A stretch of DNA of 64,000 nt from SZUA-430 sp044220975 (GCA_044220975.1 JBGAPZ010000003.1:101789-165788), one strand, 5' to 3'. Counted from the first letter of the stretch, positions 7,769 through 18,382 are shown. The notes: a model not told the origin generated them from the sequence alone. Translations and numbers: made by a program.

Positions 7769-10347
7769 ATGATCCGGTTTCTTGAAACGATCTTTTTCCG
7801 CGGACGTGTGCTCGTCCTCGCGCTCATCGCAATCACCACTGTCGTGCTCGGATACGAAGCGACGAAGCTGCGAATGGATGCGGGCTTCTACAAAGGCTTG
7901 CCGGTCGGCCACCCATACATCGAAACCTTTCTCGAATATCAGGACCGCCTGTTCGGTGCCAACCGCGTCATCATTGTTGTCGAAAACACGAAGGGCGACA
8001 TCTGGAACAAGCAGTTCCTGAACACGCTGAACGACGTCACCCAAGACGTCTTCTACTTGCCCGGCGTCGACCGTCGCACGGTGACGAGCCTCTGGACGCC
8101 GAACACCCGCATTCTGGAAATCACCGAGGACGGCATCTCCGCGCGCGACGTGATTCCCGGCAAGATCACGCCCGAAGAAATGGAAGGCGTCGCGATCAAA
8201 CAGCTTAAGAACGACGTCTTGAAGGGCAACCTGGTCGGCCGCCTTGTGTCGAACGATTTTACGGCGTCTCTCGTTGTCGCCGAACTCCTCGAATACGATC
8301 CGGGAACGCAAAAGAAGCTCGATTACATCGACCTGGGCACACAGCTCGAACAGAAGATCCGCCAAAAGTTCGAGAAGGGCGATCTCAAGATCCGCATCAT
8401 TGGCTTTGCCAAGAGCATTTCCGACATCGCCAAAGGCGGCCTTGAGGCGACGCCGTTCTTCTTCGGCGGCGCGTTCCTTCTCACCGTTTTCGCGGTGTAC
8501 TTCTATTGTCGCAATTGGCCGCTCACCTGGCTGACCGTCGGATGCTCGCTGACAACCGTCGTATGGCAGTTCGGTCTGCTCACGGTTCTGGGCTACGGCC
8601 TCGACCCTCTAGCGATCTTGGTGCCGTTCTTAGTCTTTGCCATCGGCACCAGTCACGGTGTCCAGCAGCTAAATATGATCACGTCGGAGCTGTCGTACGG
8701 GACATCGCCCGAGGCAGCCGCCCGATCAAGCTTCCGCGGCCTGCTGATCCCGGGCTCCCTTTCGCTGATCACGGCCGTCGTCGGCTTCGCGGCACTCTAC
8801 ATCGTCCCGATCCCGCAAATTCAGGAACTCGCGGTCACCGCCTCGATCGGTACCGGCCTGAAGCTGATCTCGAACTTGATCATGCTGCCGGTAATCTCGT
8901 CCTACTTCACCTACGACGACGGCTATCGCGAACGTATTTCGCGCGCGCGCGCGTCGCGCTTGGGCTTTATGAAGCTGCTGGGCGTGTTCGGCACGCCGGC
9001 GGTCGCCTTCCCGCTCACGTTCGTCTTCCTTGCTCTGTTCGCTGGCGCGATCTGGGCCAGTAAAGACCGCCACGTCGGCGACTTGCACGCCGGGTCGCCG
9101 GAACTTCGGCCCGACTCGCGCTACAACGTCGACGCGCAAACGATTTCGAAGAAATTCTCAGTCGGCCTCGATCTATTTACGATCGTCGTCGAAACGCCGC
9201 CGCAAGCGTGCGTGAACTACGCTTCGATGAATTACTTGAACGAGTTCAGCTGGTACATGCGTAACGTCGACGGCGTTCGCGAAGTGCAAAGCACGCCGTT
9301 CACCGCAAAGCAAATCGCGGCAGGCTGGAACGAAGGTAACCTGTCAAAGATTGGATGAAAGAACGCGGCTTCCCGCCGATCCTTTCCGCCGGCCGCAACA
9401 ACGGCGACCGCGTTATGCCGCCGGAGTTCTTGGCCGACGGCAAACCGCGTCGCGAACCGTCGAAACCCACATCAAGCTGGACGCTGACGCGCGAGCAAGC
9501 GGCTGGCTTGACGTATAGCTCGCCTGACCAGCTCAAGGACCAGACGCAAGTCTTCAACGTAAAAGGCTACGAACCGCCGCCCGACAAGATCGAATACCTA
9601 GGCCTCGTCGGCAAACCGGTCGCAGGCGCTGAAGGAACCATCGAAGTAAAGCCCGGACCTGACGGCAAGGCGAAGGTCGATCTCGCTTCGTTGATCGCAA
9701 AGCCCGAGTTCAAGAACGCGACGTTGTTCGTGCTCGACGGCGTGCCCGACTCCTTCACGATCCGCCTCGCTTCGGGCAACTCGGGCGTGACTGCGGCCGT
9801 GAACGAAACGATCGAGTTGTACGAACAGCCGTCGACGCTGATCGTGTACGCGATGGTGCTGTTCTTAACCTACATCACCTACTTCGACTGGCGCGCCGCA
9901 GTCGGTTGTATGTTGCCGCTCTTGTTCTCGACGTTCTTCGGCTACTTCTTCATGCTGAAGCTCGACATCGGTCTAAAGGTCTCCACGCTGCCGGTGATCG
10001 TGCTCGTGGTCGGTGTCGGCGTCGACTACGCGTACTACATATACAACCGCCTCCAGTACCACCTGTCGCAAGGCAACAGCGTGACCGACTCCTACCGAGA
10101 GACGATCCTCGAGACCGGTAACGGTGTGTTCTTCACCGCCTTGAACTTCGCGCTCGGCGTTTCGACTTGGTCGTGGTCGCCGCTGAAGTTCCAAGCCGAC
10201 ATGGGGCTCCTGCTGACCTTCATGTTCTTCACGAACATGGTCATGGCACTAACGGCACTGCCCGGCATTGCGGTCGTCATCGACACGCTGCTCCCGCGCA
10301 AGAAGCTGCCCTATCCGGGTCCAGAGCCGGGCGGCCACTGGCACTAA
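7769..10347 (+). pseudogene. RND/MMPL family exporter, split by a frameshift near 9345
   Basis: An inner-membrane transporter of the RND superfamily (MMPL-like, probably for lipids or other hydrophobic molecules). The first part (529 codons, 7769-9358) carries helix 1, a periplasmic loop and one helix bundle with TSHGVQQLNMI. The second part (9355-10347) carries the rest of the second loop and the second bundle with GVGVDYAYYIYNRL. Together they make one normal transporter of about 860 residues. The break lies at CTGTCAAAG: frame 1 ends ...NLSKIG, while the next frame reads ...KDWMKERG, consistent with one missing base. Sequence error, true mutation, or two polypeptides by coupling at ATGA are all possible. 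Confidence 0.8.
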
Positions 10348-10368
10348 CCATTGGACGATTGTCCAAGA

Positions 10369-10402
10369 GCAAAGGGCCGGAACGCGAGTTCCGGCCCTTT
10401 GC
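10369..10402 (+). terminator. Terminator hairpin after the RND transporter
   Basis: Perfect 15-bp stem GCAAAGGGCCGGAAC / GTTCCGGCCCTTTGC with a GCGA tetraloop, 22 bases after the transporter stop. Only a short T run follows (CTTTCG), so termination may be partial. Confidence 0.75.
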
Positions 10403-10463
10403 CTTTCGCCCCGTACGTGTCAAATTTGGCGCGAGCCCCAATGCCGCGCAGGATGACACCCCC

Positions 10464-10916
10464 ATGTTCGATAAGATCGTTGCCTACCTTGAGAAGCGTA
10501 TTGAGGACAACGCGATCAAAGCCGACCCGTTCGAACGTGGACAGGTCGCCGTTGCCGCGCTCCTGATTGAAGCCTCGCGTCTCGACGGCCATTACGACCC
10601 GGTCGAGCAGGGCACGGTCGTCCGCCTGCTGAGAGAAACGCTAAAGCTCCCGGCGGACGAAGCGCGAACGCTCCTGTCCCTGGCCGAGATCAGACAGGCG
10701 AACACCTACGACGACTGGATCTTCACGAACGCCGTCCGCAAGGGCTACTCGCTGGAGGAGCGCAAGGAGATCGTCAAGAACCTGTGGGAGGTGGCCCTGA
10801 TCGATGGCCAACTCGATCGCATGGAAAACCTGATGATCGATCGCGTGGCGACGGAACTTGGCCTCACGATTGCCGACACGGCCGCTGCCAAGGCTGCTGC
10901 ACAAGCAAAGTCGTAA
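10464..10916 (+). CDS. TerB-like (tellurite resistance protein B domain) protein
   Basis: 150 residues, all alpha-helical. The TerB/DjlA-N type acidic fold is suggested by VAVAALLIEASRLDGHYDPV and VALIDGQLDRMENLMIDRVA, the two duplicated metal-binding-type helical segments with conserved D and G. Proteins of this group are widespread in alphaproteobacteria; their role is not settled and a link to tellurite is only by family name. The start ATG at 10464 precedes FDKIVAYLEK. It converges on the nitroreductase gene with an 8-base gap. Confidence 0.8.
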   Translation: MFDKIVAYLEKRIEDNAIKADPFERGQVAVAALLIEASRLDGHYDPVEQGTVVRLLRETLKLPADEARTLLSLAEIRQANTYDDWIFTNAVRKGYSLEERKEIVKNLWEVALIDGQLDRMENLMIDRVATELGLTIADTAAAKAAAQAKS

Positions 10917-10923
10917 TCGCCGC

Positions 10924-11595
10924 TCACACGCCGACGAACGTTGCAAACTCGGCGAGCGGCGCGCGCTCGGTCTTCAACGTGTTGATCGGGTGCGCCTCGT
11001 CCATGGTGCCGATCCCCATGCCGCAAAAAAGCATCAACTCCGGCGGTATTGAGAAGAACTCGCCGGCAGTCTTGTGCCAGATGGCCCATGCCTCTTGCGG
11101 ACACGTATGCAGCCCGTGCTCGCGCGCGAGCAGCATGATCGATTGCATGAACATCCCAAGATCGGCCCACTGCCCCTGCTGCATCTGACGATCGATGGCA
11201 AAGAAGTAGGCGGCCGGCGCCCCAAAGAACTCGAAGTTTCGCGCAAAATTTAAGAGCCGCCCGAACTTGTCCTCGCGCGGCACGTTGATCGTCGCGTACA
11301 TGTCTTCGCCGCATTTGAAGCGCCGCGCTTTGTAAGGCTCCTTCAACTCCGGGGGATAGATTTGATATTCGGTCCCCTCGCCGCGCGGGCTTACCGCAAG
11401 CTTCGCCTTGATGATCGCCTTGAAACGAGCCATCTCCGCGCCACCCAACACCCAAACATGCCAAGGCTGAAGGTTGCCGCCCGACGGCGCGCGTTTCGCG
11501 GTTTCCAAAATGGCGCGCAACACGTCACCTGAGACCGGCTTATCAAGAAACGCGCGCGTCGTGATGCGCGAATTGATCGCGTCGGAGACTTTCAT
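10924..11595 (-). CDS. Nitroreductase family protein (FMN-dependent)
   Basis: 223 residues. Flavin oxidoreductase fold: N-terminal SRITTRAFLDKPV and APSGGNLQPWHVWV (FMN phosphate binding), central FFGAPAAYFFAIDR, and C-terminal ELMLFCGMGIGTMD. The substrate is unknown. The ATG at 11595 is chosen because GAGGG lies about 6 bases upstream; an ATG ten codons earlier lacks one. A close paralogue lies at 21379-22095 in this window. Confidence 0.88.
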   Translation of the reverse strand: MKVSDAINSRITTRAFLDKPVSGDVLRAILETAKRAPSGGNLQPWHVWVLGGAEMARFKAIIKAKLAVSPRGEGTEYQIYPPELKEPYKARRFKCGEDMYATINVPREDKFGRLLNFARNFEFFGAPAAYFFAIDRQMQQGQWADLGMFMQSIMLLAREHGLHTCPQEAWAIWHKTAGEFFSIPPELMLFCGMGIGTMDEAHPINTLKTERAPLAEFATFVGV

Positions 11596-11686
11596 GGCAA
11601 CCCTCGTGATCAGTGTGCGCGCCACACTAAGCGACGCACGCCACCAAGGTCGAGCATTCCCAGGCCAACGCTACGGCTTCGTGGAC

Positions 11687-14173
11687 TCAAACGTCGAGGT
11701 TCGCCACCACCAGCGCATTCTCTTGGATGAACTCGCGCCGCGGGTCGACGACATCGCCCATGAGCTTGGAGAAAATGTCGTCTGCGGTGTCGCCGTGGTT
11801 GACGCGCACCTGGAGGAGCGAGCGCGCATTGTCATCGAGCGTCGTCTCCCAGAGTTGCTCTGGGTTCATCTCTCCAAGGCCCTTGTAGCGTTGCAGCGTG
11901 AGCCCCTTCTGACCCCAAGCCAAAATGGCGTCGACGAGTTCGCTGGGGCCCCGCACGGGGCGCGTGTCGTCTCCGCGCGTGATCGTCGCCGCCTGCCCAT
12001 AGACGGCATGCAGTTCCTTCGACCACTTGTCGAGACGTCGCGCAGCGGCCGAGGCGACAAGCACAGAGTCGAGCACGACCTCCTCGTCCACGCCCCGCAC
12101 GCGCCGGCGCAACACCAGACCGTTGTGGCCGCCTTCGCCGGTCCAACCCTGTTCCATCTCGTTCGCGACCAGATCGAGCCGCTGTGCGACAAGCTTGGCC
12201 GCTTCGGTCGCGCGCACCGGATCCGACAGCGTATCGGCATTCAACGCACCGACGATCGCCGCCTGCTCGACCGCGAATGCCGGATACTTTGAGGCGAGGT
12301 TCGAAACTGCGCCCTTCGCCGTGCGCGCAAATTCCGCCATCGCACCCAGGTCCGGGCCTGCCATTTGCTCGCCGTTCGCAAGCTGCAACACGGCATCGCG
12401 CACGCCCTCGGCCATTACGAACACTTCGAACTCGCGCTGATCCTTCAGATAGCGCTCGGACTTTCCGCGCGTCACTTTGTAGAGCGGCGGCTGGGCAATG
12501 TAGAGGTACCCGCGCTCGATCAACTCCGGCATCTGCCGGTAGAAGAACGTCAGCAACAGCGTACGGATGTGCGCGCCGTCAACGTCAGCGTCGGTCATGA
12601 TGATGATCTTGTGATAGCGCAACTTGTCTGGCGCAAACTCCTCGCGCCCGATCCCCGCGCCCAGCGCCGTGATCAACGTCGCGATCTCACCCGACGACAA
12701 CATCTTGTCGAACCGCGCGCGCTCCACGTTCAAGATCTTCCCGCGCAACGGCAGCACCGCCTGGTTCAAGCGGTTGCGTCCCTGCTTCGCCGAGCCACCT
12801 GCCGAGTCGCCTTCGACGATAAAGATTTCGGCTTTCGCCGGATCGCGCTCTTGGCAGTCCGCAAGCTTGCCCGGCAAACCGCCGTCAAACCCGCTCTTCT
12901 TGCGCGTAAGCTCGCGCGCCTTGCGCGCCGCCTCGCGCGCGGCCGCCGCCTCGATCACCTTGCCGACGACGGCCTTGGCCTCGTTCGGATGCTCTTCGAA
13001 CCAGGTGCCGAGCTGCGCGTTCACCTCGCCCTCGACGACCGGCCGCACTTCAGACGAAACGAGCTTGTCCTTGGTCTGCGACGAGAACTTCGGATCGGGC
13101 ACCTTCACCGATAGCACGCAGGTCAGCCCTTCGCGGCAGTCGTCGCCGGTCAGCGCCACCTTCTCTTTCTTGGCCAACCCGCTCTCGTTCGCGTAGCCGT
13201 TGACGACACGCGTCAGCGCACCGCGAAAGCCCGCCAAATGCGTGCCGCCGTCGCGCTGAGGGATGTTGTTCGTGAAGCACAGCATGTTCTCGTGGTAGCT
13301 GTCGTTCCACCACATCGAAACTTCGACGGTGATCCCGTCCTTTTCCGTTTTGAACGTGACCGGCTTTGAAATCAGCGGCGTTTTCGTCCGGTCGAGATAG
13401 CGCACGAAGGCCTCGACGCCGCCGTCGTAGTGCAGCGTAACTTCCTTCCGCTCCACGCCGCGTGCATCCGCGAACTTAATCGTGACGCCGGAGTTCAAGA
13501 ACGCAAGCTCGCGCAAGCGGTGTTCCAGCGTGGCGAAGTCAAACTCGGTCTTTGTGAACGTCGCCGTCGACGGCAGAAACGTGACCTCCGTCCCGCGCTT
13601 GTCCTTCGTTTCGCCGACGACCTTAAGCGGCGCCTCGGGATCGCCGTGCCGAAAGCGCACGTAATGTTCTTTGCCGTCGCGCCAAATGCGCAGGTCCAGC
13701 CATTCCGACAACGCGTTCACGACCGACACGCCCACGCCGTGCAAGCCGCCCGAAACCTTGTACGAGTTTTGGTCGAACTTCCCGCCCGCGTGTAGCTGCG
13801 TCATGATCACTTCCGCCGCCGACACGCCCTCTTCCGCGTGAATGTCCGTCGGAATACCACGCCCGTTGTCGTAGACCGTGCACGAACCGTCGGCGTTCAG
13901 GCACACGTTCACTTCCGTCGCGTGGCCGGCCAGCGCCTCATCGATCGCGTTGTCGACGACCTCGTAGACCATATGATGCAACCCGGACCCGTCGTCCGTG
14001 TCGCCGATATACATGCCGGGACGTTTGCGCACCGCATCGAGGCCCTTCAAGACCTTGATCGAATCTGCGCCATAATCGTCAACGCTCTTCTTGGATTTCT
14101 CTTTTTGCTTTTCCGCGTCTTTCTTCTTTTTGTTTTCGCGTTCTTGCTCGTTGCCGTCGTCAATCGTCGTCAT
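11687..14173 (-). CDS. gyrB: DNA gyrase subunit B
   Basis: ATPase subunit of gyrase, which introduces negative supercoils. 828 residues. GHKL ATPase motifs EVVDNAIDEALAGHA, DNGRGIPTDIH and GGLHGVGVSVVNALS; the transducer follows; the TOPRIM domain has EGDSAGGSAKQGRNR and DADVDGAHIRTLLLTFF; the C-terminal tail ends with KGLGEMNPEQLWETT. The first 35 residues form a Lys/Glu-rich charged extension before YGADSIKVLKGLDAVRKRPG, longer than usual. It is the last gene of the dnaA-dnaN-recF-gyrB cluster. Confidence 0.98.
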   Translation of the reverse strand: MTTIDDGNEQERENKKKKDAEKQKEKSKKSVDDYGADSIKVLKGLDAVRKRPGMYIGDTDDGSGLHHMVYEVVDNAIDEALAGHATEVNVCLNADGSCTVYDNGRGIPTDIHAEEGVSAAEVIMTQLHAGGKFDQNSYKVSGGLHGVGVSVVNALSEWLDLRIWRDGKEHYVRFRHGDPEAPLKVVGETKDKRGTEVTFLPSTATFTKTEFDFATLEHRLRELAFLNSGVTIKFADARGVERKEVTLHYDGGVEAFVRYLDRTKTPLISKPVTFKTEKDGITVEVSMWWNDSYHENMLCFTNNIPQRDGGTHLAGFRGALTRVVNGYANESGLAKKEKVALTGDDCREGLTCVLSVKVPDPKFSSQTKDKLVSSEVRPVVEGEVNAQLGTWFEEHPNEAKAVVGKVIEAAAAREAARKARELTRKKSGFDGGLPGKLADCQERDPAKAEIFIVEGDSAGGSAKQGRNRLNQAVLPLRGKILNVERARFDKMLSSGEIATLITALGAGIGREEFAPDKLRYHKIIIMTDADVDGAHIRTLLLTFFYRQMPELIERGYLYIAQPPLYKVTRGKSERYLKDQREFEVFVMAEGVRDAVLQLANGEQMAGPDLGAMAEFARTAKGAVSNLASKYPAFAVEQAAIVGALNADTLSDPVRATEAAKLVAQRLDLVANEMEQGWTGEGGHNGLVLRRRVRGVDEEVVLDSVLVASAAARRLDKWSKELHAVYGQAATITRGDDTRPVRGPSELVDAILAWGQKGLTLQRYKGLGEMNPEQLWETTLDDNARSLLQVRVNHGDTADDIFSKLMGDVVDPRREFIQENALVVANLDV

Positions 14174-14193
14174 GTTGGAAATCCATCAATCAT

Positions 14194-15378
14194 CTAATTC
14201 ATCGGCCGGATTTGGCCATCGCCCACGCGCTTGAACTGCGCGCGAGCCTCAAGCGCCGCAAAGGCCGGCGCATCCGTACCTGTCATCCAGGCCTGAACAT
14301 GTAGGGCGTCGATTTCGTCGAACAACGCCCGCCTGCGTCCCTCATCGAGATGGGCCGCAATTTCATCCAGCAACAGCACTGGCGCCTCGGGGGCTCCCGG
14401 CGCAGGCAAACCCGCGCTCGCCAGCACCAAGCGGATCAGCAGCGCCTTCTGCTCGCCCGTCGAGCATTCCTGCGCAGGCCGGCCCTTCTCGCGGTGCTTG
14501 ACCACGAACTCCGTCAAATGCGGTCCGGCACTGGTACGCCGGGCCTCGGCATCCGCGCCGCGCGACCCCGCCAGCATTCCGGCGAACTGATCTTCGACGT
14601 CGACCGCCGCATGCTGCTCCAGCAACATCTCGACCGTCCCTGCCACCGCAATATCGGCGCGCGGAAACGCGGAGGCTCGTTGTTCCTCCATCGCTCGCGC
14701 CAGCCGCGCCAATCCTTCAAGCCGCGATACGGCGACCACAACGCCCGTCTCCGCGATCGTCCGCTCCAACGCGGACAACCACGCGCTTTGCGCACCAGCA
14801 CGCAACGCGCTCAACCGCTCGCGCATCGCGATCTCATAGGCACCCCAGCGCCGCGCATGCGCGGGATCGAAGCTCGCAATCAGTCGATCTAAAAACCGCC
14901 GCCGCTCCGACACCCCGTCGATGAAAAGCCGATCCATCGAAGGCGCCAGCCAAATGAGCCGAACCCGCTCCGCCAGCGCCGCTGGATTGGCGACCGCAAC
15001 GCCATCGATGCGCACCGCCCGCTTCGTCACGGCCTCTTCGCCGCCGGGCAAATACCCGACGCCCAGCTGCGTATCGCCGGCGGGCGAACCCAGCGTCGCC
15101 GAAACGGCCCACGGCCGCGCTGTGCTTTCGCCAGGCAACGACCGCGCCATCTCGACAAGCTTGGCGCCGCGCAAGCCGCGCCCGGGCGCGAGTGTCGACA
15201 ACGCCTCCAACACGTTGGTCTTGCCAGCCCCGTTCGGCCCGACGAGCACCACGTGCCCCGGCTCGACCTTCAGATCCAACATCCCGTACGAACGAAAATT
15301 GGTCAGCATCAGGCGTGTGATCGCGACGCGCGCGCTCGCGCGAGGCGCAGCCTCCGTCCTGATCTCACCCAAACTCAT
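14194..15378 (-). CDS. recF: DNA replication/repair protein RecF
   Basis: SMC-like ATPase that helps load RecA at single-stranded gaps. 394 residues. Walker A is GPNGAGKTNVLEALS after the typical LMLTNFRSY; the signature region is CSTGEQKALLI; Walker B is VLLLDEIAAHLD. It lies 8 bases after dnaN and 20 before gyrB, which suggests one operon. The first about 18 residues before RVAITRLML are non-conserved, so the true start may be internal. Confidence 0.96.
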   Translation of the reverse strand: MSLGEIRTEAAPRASARVAITRLMLTNFRSYGMLDLKVEPGHVVLVGPNGAGKTNVLEALSTLAPGRGLRGAKLVEMARSLPGESTARPWAVSATLGSPAGDTQLGVGYLPGGEEAVTKRAVRIDGVAVANPAALAERVRLIWLAPSMDRLFIDGVSERRRFLDRLIASFDPAHARRWGAYEIAMRERLSALRAGAQSAWLSALERTIAETGVVVAVSRLEGLARLARAMEEQRASAFPRADIAVAGTVEMLLEQHAAVDVEDQFAGMLAGSRGADAEARRTSAGPHLTEFVVKHREKGRPAQECSTGEQKALLIRLVLASAGLPAPGAPEAPVLLLDEIAAHLDEGRRRALFDEIDALHVQAWMTGTDAPAFAALEARAQFKRVGDGQIRPMN

Positions 15379-15386
15379 TTCAGGCC

Positions 15387-16505
15387 TTACACCCGCATCG
15401 GCATCAAAACGTAGAGTGCCGCATCGCCTTCGCTGTCGCGCACCAGAGTGGGCGATCCGGCGTCGGAGAACGCGAACACCGCCTTCGCCCCGTCGATCCG
15501 CTCCAAAATGTCCATGATGTAACGTGCGTTGAATCCGATCTCGATCGGCGTGTTTTTGTAGTCGATCAAGAGTTCCTCGGTTGCGGTTCCCGCTTCCGGA
15601 CTGACGACGCTGAGCGTCAGCTTGCCCTTATCCAAGTTCAATTTCACGGCACGCGACTTCTCGGTCGAAACCGTCGACACCCGATCGACCGCCTCCTTCA
15701 GCTCGTCGCAAACGACTTCAAGCATCTTGTCGTTGCCGGACGGAATTACCCGCTGATACTCGGGGAACGTCCCGTCGATCAGCTTCGACGTCAGCGTCAC
15801 GCTGCCAAGCGCAAACTTGATCTTGGTGTCCGATACAGAAATTTCGACAGCATCCTCGATATCCTCGATCAGCTTGCGCACTTCGTTGATCGTCTTACGC
15901 GGCACGATGATGCCCGGAATCTCGACTGCGCCCTTGGGTGCGTTCAGCTCATACCGCGCCAGCCGGTGCCCATCAGTCGCCACAGCCCGCAGATACGTCT
16001 TGTTCTTCTCCGGGTGGGCATGAAGGTAAATGCCGTTGAGGTAATAGCGCGTCTCCTCCGTCGAAACGGCAAACCGCGTCTTGTCGATCAGCTCGCCCAA
16101 ATCCTTCGATGCGAGTGAAAACTTGTGCGGCAGGGTTCCAGGCGCCATTGCCGGGAAATCTTCGCGCGGCAACGCTTGCAGTTGAAACTTCGACCGCCCG
16201 GCCGACAGCATCAACCGCCCGTCGTTCTCGCCATATTGCAGTTCGACCTGCGCGCCATCCGGCAGCTTGCGCACGATATCGAACAGGGTGTGCGCTGAAG
16301 CCGTCGTGGCGCCGCCACGCACAACGTCCGCCGCCACCGTCTCAACAACCTCGATGTCGAGATCGGTCGCCGTCAGCGACAACTTACCTTTCTCCGCGTG
16401 CAGCAAGACGTTCGAGAGGATTGGTATCGTGTTGCGCCGTTCGACCACGCTTTGTACGTGCGTAAGCGCTTTGAGAAAGCTCGCCCGTTCGATTGTAATC
16501 CGCAT
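15387..16505 (-). CDS. dnaN: DNA polymerase III beta sliding clamp
   Basis: Ring-shaped processivity factor of the replicase. 372 residues, the standard length, starting MRITIERASFLKAL and ending with the conserved hydrophobic-cleft tail ALYVLMPMRV. Typical internal blocks are ERRNTIPILSNVLL, TATDLDIEV and GTFPEYQRVIP. It is separated from dnaA by about 160 bases containing a hairpin that may attenuate read-through. Confidence 0.98.
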   Translation of the reverse strand: MRITIERASFLKALTHVQSVVERRNTIPILSNVLLHAEKGKLSLTATDLDIEVVETVAADVVRGGATTASAHTLFDIVRKLPDGAQVELQYGENDGRLMLSAGRSKFQLQALPREDFPAMAPGTLPHKFSLASKDLGELIDKTRFAVSTEETRYYLNGIYLHAHPEKNKTYLRAVATDGHRLARYELNAPKGAVEIPGIIVPRKTINEVRKLIEDIEDAVEISVSDTKIKFALGSVTLTSKLIDGTFPEYQRVIPSGNDKMLEVVCDELKEAVDRVSTVSTEKSRAVKLNLDKGKLTLSVVSPEAGTATEELLIDYKNTPIEIGFNARYIMDILERIDGAKAVFAFSDAGSPTLVRDSEGDAALYVLMPMRV

Positions 16506-16594
16506 GCGAATGTCCGGTTGAATATCTGGGGGTGTGAAGACAAAAGCGCCGCGCTACAAAGGGCGCGGCAACGCAGTCGCCAATATAACGATAA

Positions 16595-16635
16595 AGGGCG
16601 CCCCAAGGGAACTGGAATTCGCCCCGGGACGCCCT
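16595..16635 (-). terminator. Possible terminator/attenuator between dnaA and dnaN
   Basis: On the minus strand AGGGCGTCCCGGGG (16635-16622) can pair with CCCTTGGGGCGCCCT (16609-16595), about 13 pairs including three wobbles, followed by TTATCGTTATATT. The T run is weak, so this may be an attenuator rather than a full stop. Confidence 0.45.
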
Positions 16636-16669
16636 GTTTAACTAATTGATATATAGAGGGAATTTCCTC

Positions 16670-18136
16670 TCAAGCTTGAGGCTGATCGCCCTCGGCCTGA
16701 GCCCCCGGGCGCGCGCCCCCGGAAGACGCATCCGTTGGCCAATTGCGGATCGACAAACGCTGTTGTTCGACCTCGTCGGCGAACGTCGGATCCATCGTGG
16801 TGAGACGCTCGATCGTCTCGACCGCGTGCATGACCGTGGTGTGATCGCGATTGCCGAACCGCCGTCCGATCTCCGGATACGAACGGGGTGTGAGCTTGCG
16901 TGCCAGGAACATTGCGATTTGTCTGGGCCGCACGATCGAACGCGACCTGTTTGGTGACTCCAGATCCGCCGTCTTCAAACCGTAGTGCTCGGCCACCTTC
17001 TTCTTGATCTCGTCGATCGTAACCCGGCGATCGTAAGCGCGCAGGAAGTCCGCGAGCCACTGGTTCAGGTTCTCAATCGTGATCGGCCTGTTGCCTTCGC
17101 TCTGCATCACCACACGGCTGAGCGCGCCTTCAAGCTCGCGCGTATTCGTGTTGATGCGCTGCGCCATAAAGTGCGCCGCTTGCGTGTTCAGAACGAAGCC
17201 CGGACGCTCGCGCGCAATGACGCGTGCTTTTGCTTCCAGGATGGCAAGGCGAAGCTCGAAGTCGGTCGGCGCAATTTCGATCGACGCACCCTTCAAAAGG
17301 CGCGAGCGTGCACGATCCGAAAGCCCTTCGAACAACGACGGCGAGCGGTCGGCGGAAACGACGATCTGCTTTTGATTGTCGGAGAGCCAATCGAACGCTG
17401 CGAGCAGTTCTTCCTGCGTGGCCTCTTTGCCCAAGATGAAGTGCAGATCGTCGACAAGAAGCAGGTCGACGTTGCGCACTTGGTTCTTGAATGAAACCGT
17501 GTCGTTTGCCTTCAAAGCCGTCACGAACAAACGCATGAACGTTTCGGCAGTGATGAACAGCACGCGCAAATTCGGATTGCGCGCCATTTTGCGCCACGCG
17601 ATCGCATGCATCAAATGCGTTTTGCCAAGCCCCGTCTGCCCAAACAGGAACAACGGATTGGCGATCGGCAGATCGGCGTCCGCCGTACGTTTTGCTTCGT
17701 TGAAAGCGATCTGGTTCGACTTGCCCGTGACATAGGTTTCGAACGTGAACGTCTTGTTGAGCGGGATGGAGCCCGTCACCAACACCGGCTCGACCGGCGT
17801 CGCGCCAAGACTGTCGATCGTTGTCGCGCGAGCGCTTACCGCTTGCGCTTGCACGGAGCGAGGACGCGAATCCACGACGAAGTCGACGTGCACGAACGAC
17901 GCGTCCATCTCTTGGATCAGCGCCAGAATTCTATCGCCATGGCTCTCCACGACCTTGTCGCGATCGAACCGGCTCGGGCACGCGATAACCACGCGATCGC
18001 CTTCGGCCGAGAGCACGCGCAACGGCGCCACCCAATATTGATACCGCGCACCAAGTTCGATCTTCATCCGCTCGCACACGCGAGCCCAGATCGCTTCGAT
18101 TTTGTCGCCGACAGTTTTTGCTTCTTGAGAGGTCAC
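16670..18136 (-). CDS. dnaA: Chromosomal replication initiator DnaA
   Basis: Origin-binding AAA+ ATPase. 488 residues. Domain I is at the N-terminus (IWARVCERMKIELGARYQYW); domain III has TFETYVTGKSNQIA, Walker A FGQTGLGKTHLMHA, Walker B LLLVDDLHF and the arginine-finger region RARSRLLKG; domain IV has the DNA-binding signature FGNRDHTTVMHAVETI. A Gly/Ala-rich tail of about 20 residues follows. It heads the replication cluster with dnaN downstream. Confidence 0.98.
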   Translation of the reverse strand: MTSQEAKTVGDKIEAIWARVCERMKIELGARYQYWVAPLRVLSAEGDRVVIACPSRFDRDKVVESHGDRILALIQEMDASFVHVDFVVDSRPRSVQAQAVSARATTIDSLGATPVEPVLVTGSIPLNKTFTFETYVTGKSNQIAFNEAKRTADADLPIANPLFLFGQTGLGKTHLMHAIAWRKMARNPNLRVLFITAETFMRLFVTALKANDTVSFKNQVRNVDLLLVDDLHFILGKEATQEELLAAFDWLSDNQKQIVVSADRSPSLFEGLSDRARSRLLKGASIEIAPTDFELRLAILEAKARVIARERPGFVLNTQAAHFMAQRINTNTRELEGALSRVVMQSEGNRPITIENLNQWLADFLRAYDRRVTIDEIKKKVAEHYGLKTADLESPNRSRSIVRPRQIAMFLARKLTPRSYPEIGRRFGNRDHTTVMHAVETIERLTTMDPTFADEVEQQRLSIRNWPTDASSGGARPGAQAEGDQPQA

Positions 18137-18261
18137 TTTTTCTTTTCCCTTTTTTGCCTTGCCTACCCCAGAACCGCGACTTGCCTGTGATGTTTCACCT
18201 GAACAAGCGACGGCTTACTGCACTAAAGGCACGTCCCATTGAGCAGCGACCCCCCGGACTC

Positions 18262-18284
18262 CGGACGGACAATGAATCCGTCCG
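18262..18284. repeat. Inverted repeat upstream of dnaA
   Basis: Perfect 8-bp arms CGGACGGA / TCCGTCCG with a 7-base loop (CAATGAA), in the 246-bp gap between dnaA and the rhodanese gene. It may be a regulator site or hairpin; no clear DnaA-box cluster accompanies it. Confidence 0.4.
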
Positions 18285-18382
18285 AGCTCAATGTCATCAT
18301 CTACTTTGGAAACACGAGCGACAAACGTGCTCGCTAACGCCCCAACACCATCCTCGCGCAGCAACTGCCTATTCGTGCTGCG

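Noticed and set aside
9340..9360. Programmed -1 frameshift in the RND gene
   Set aside because: The A-AAG context is weak, no heptamer or downstream structure is seen, and similar indels occur in other genes here.
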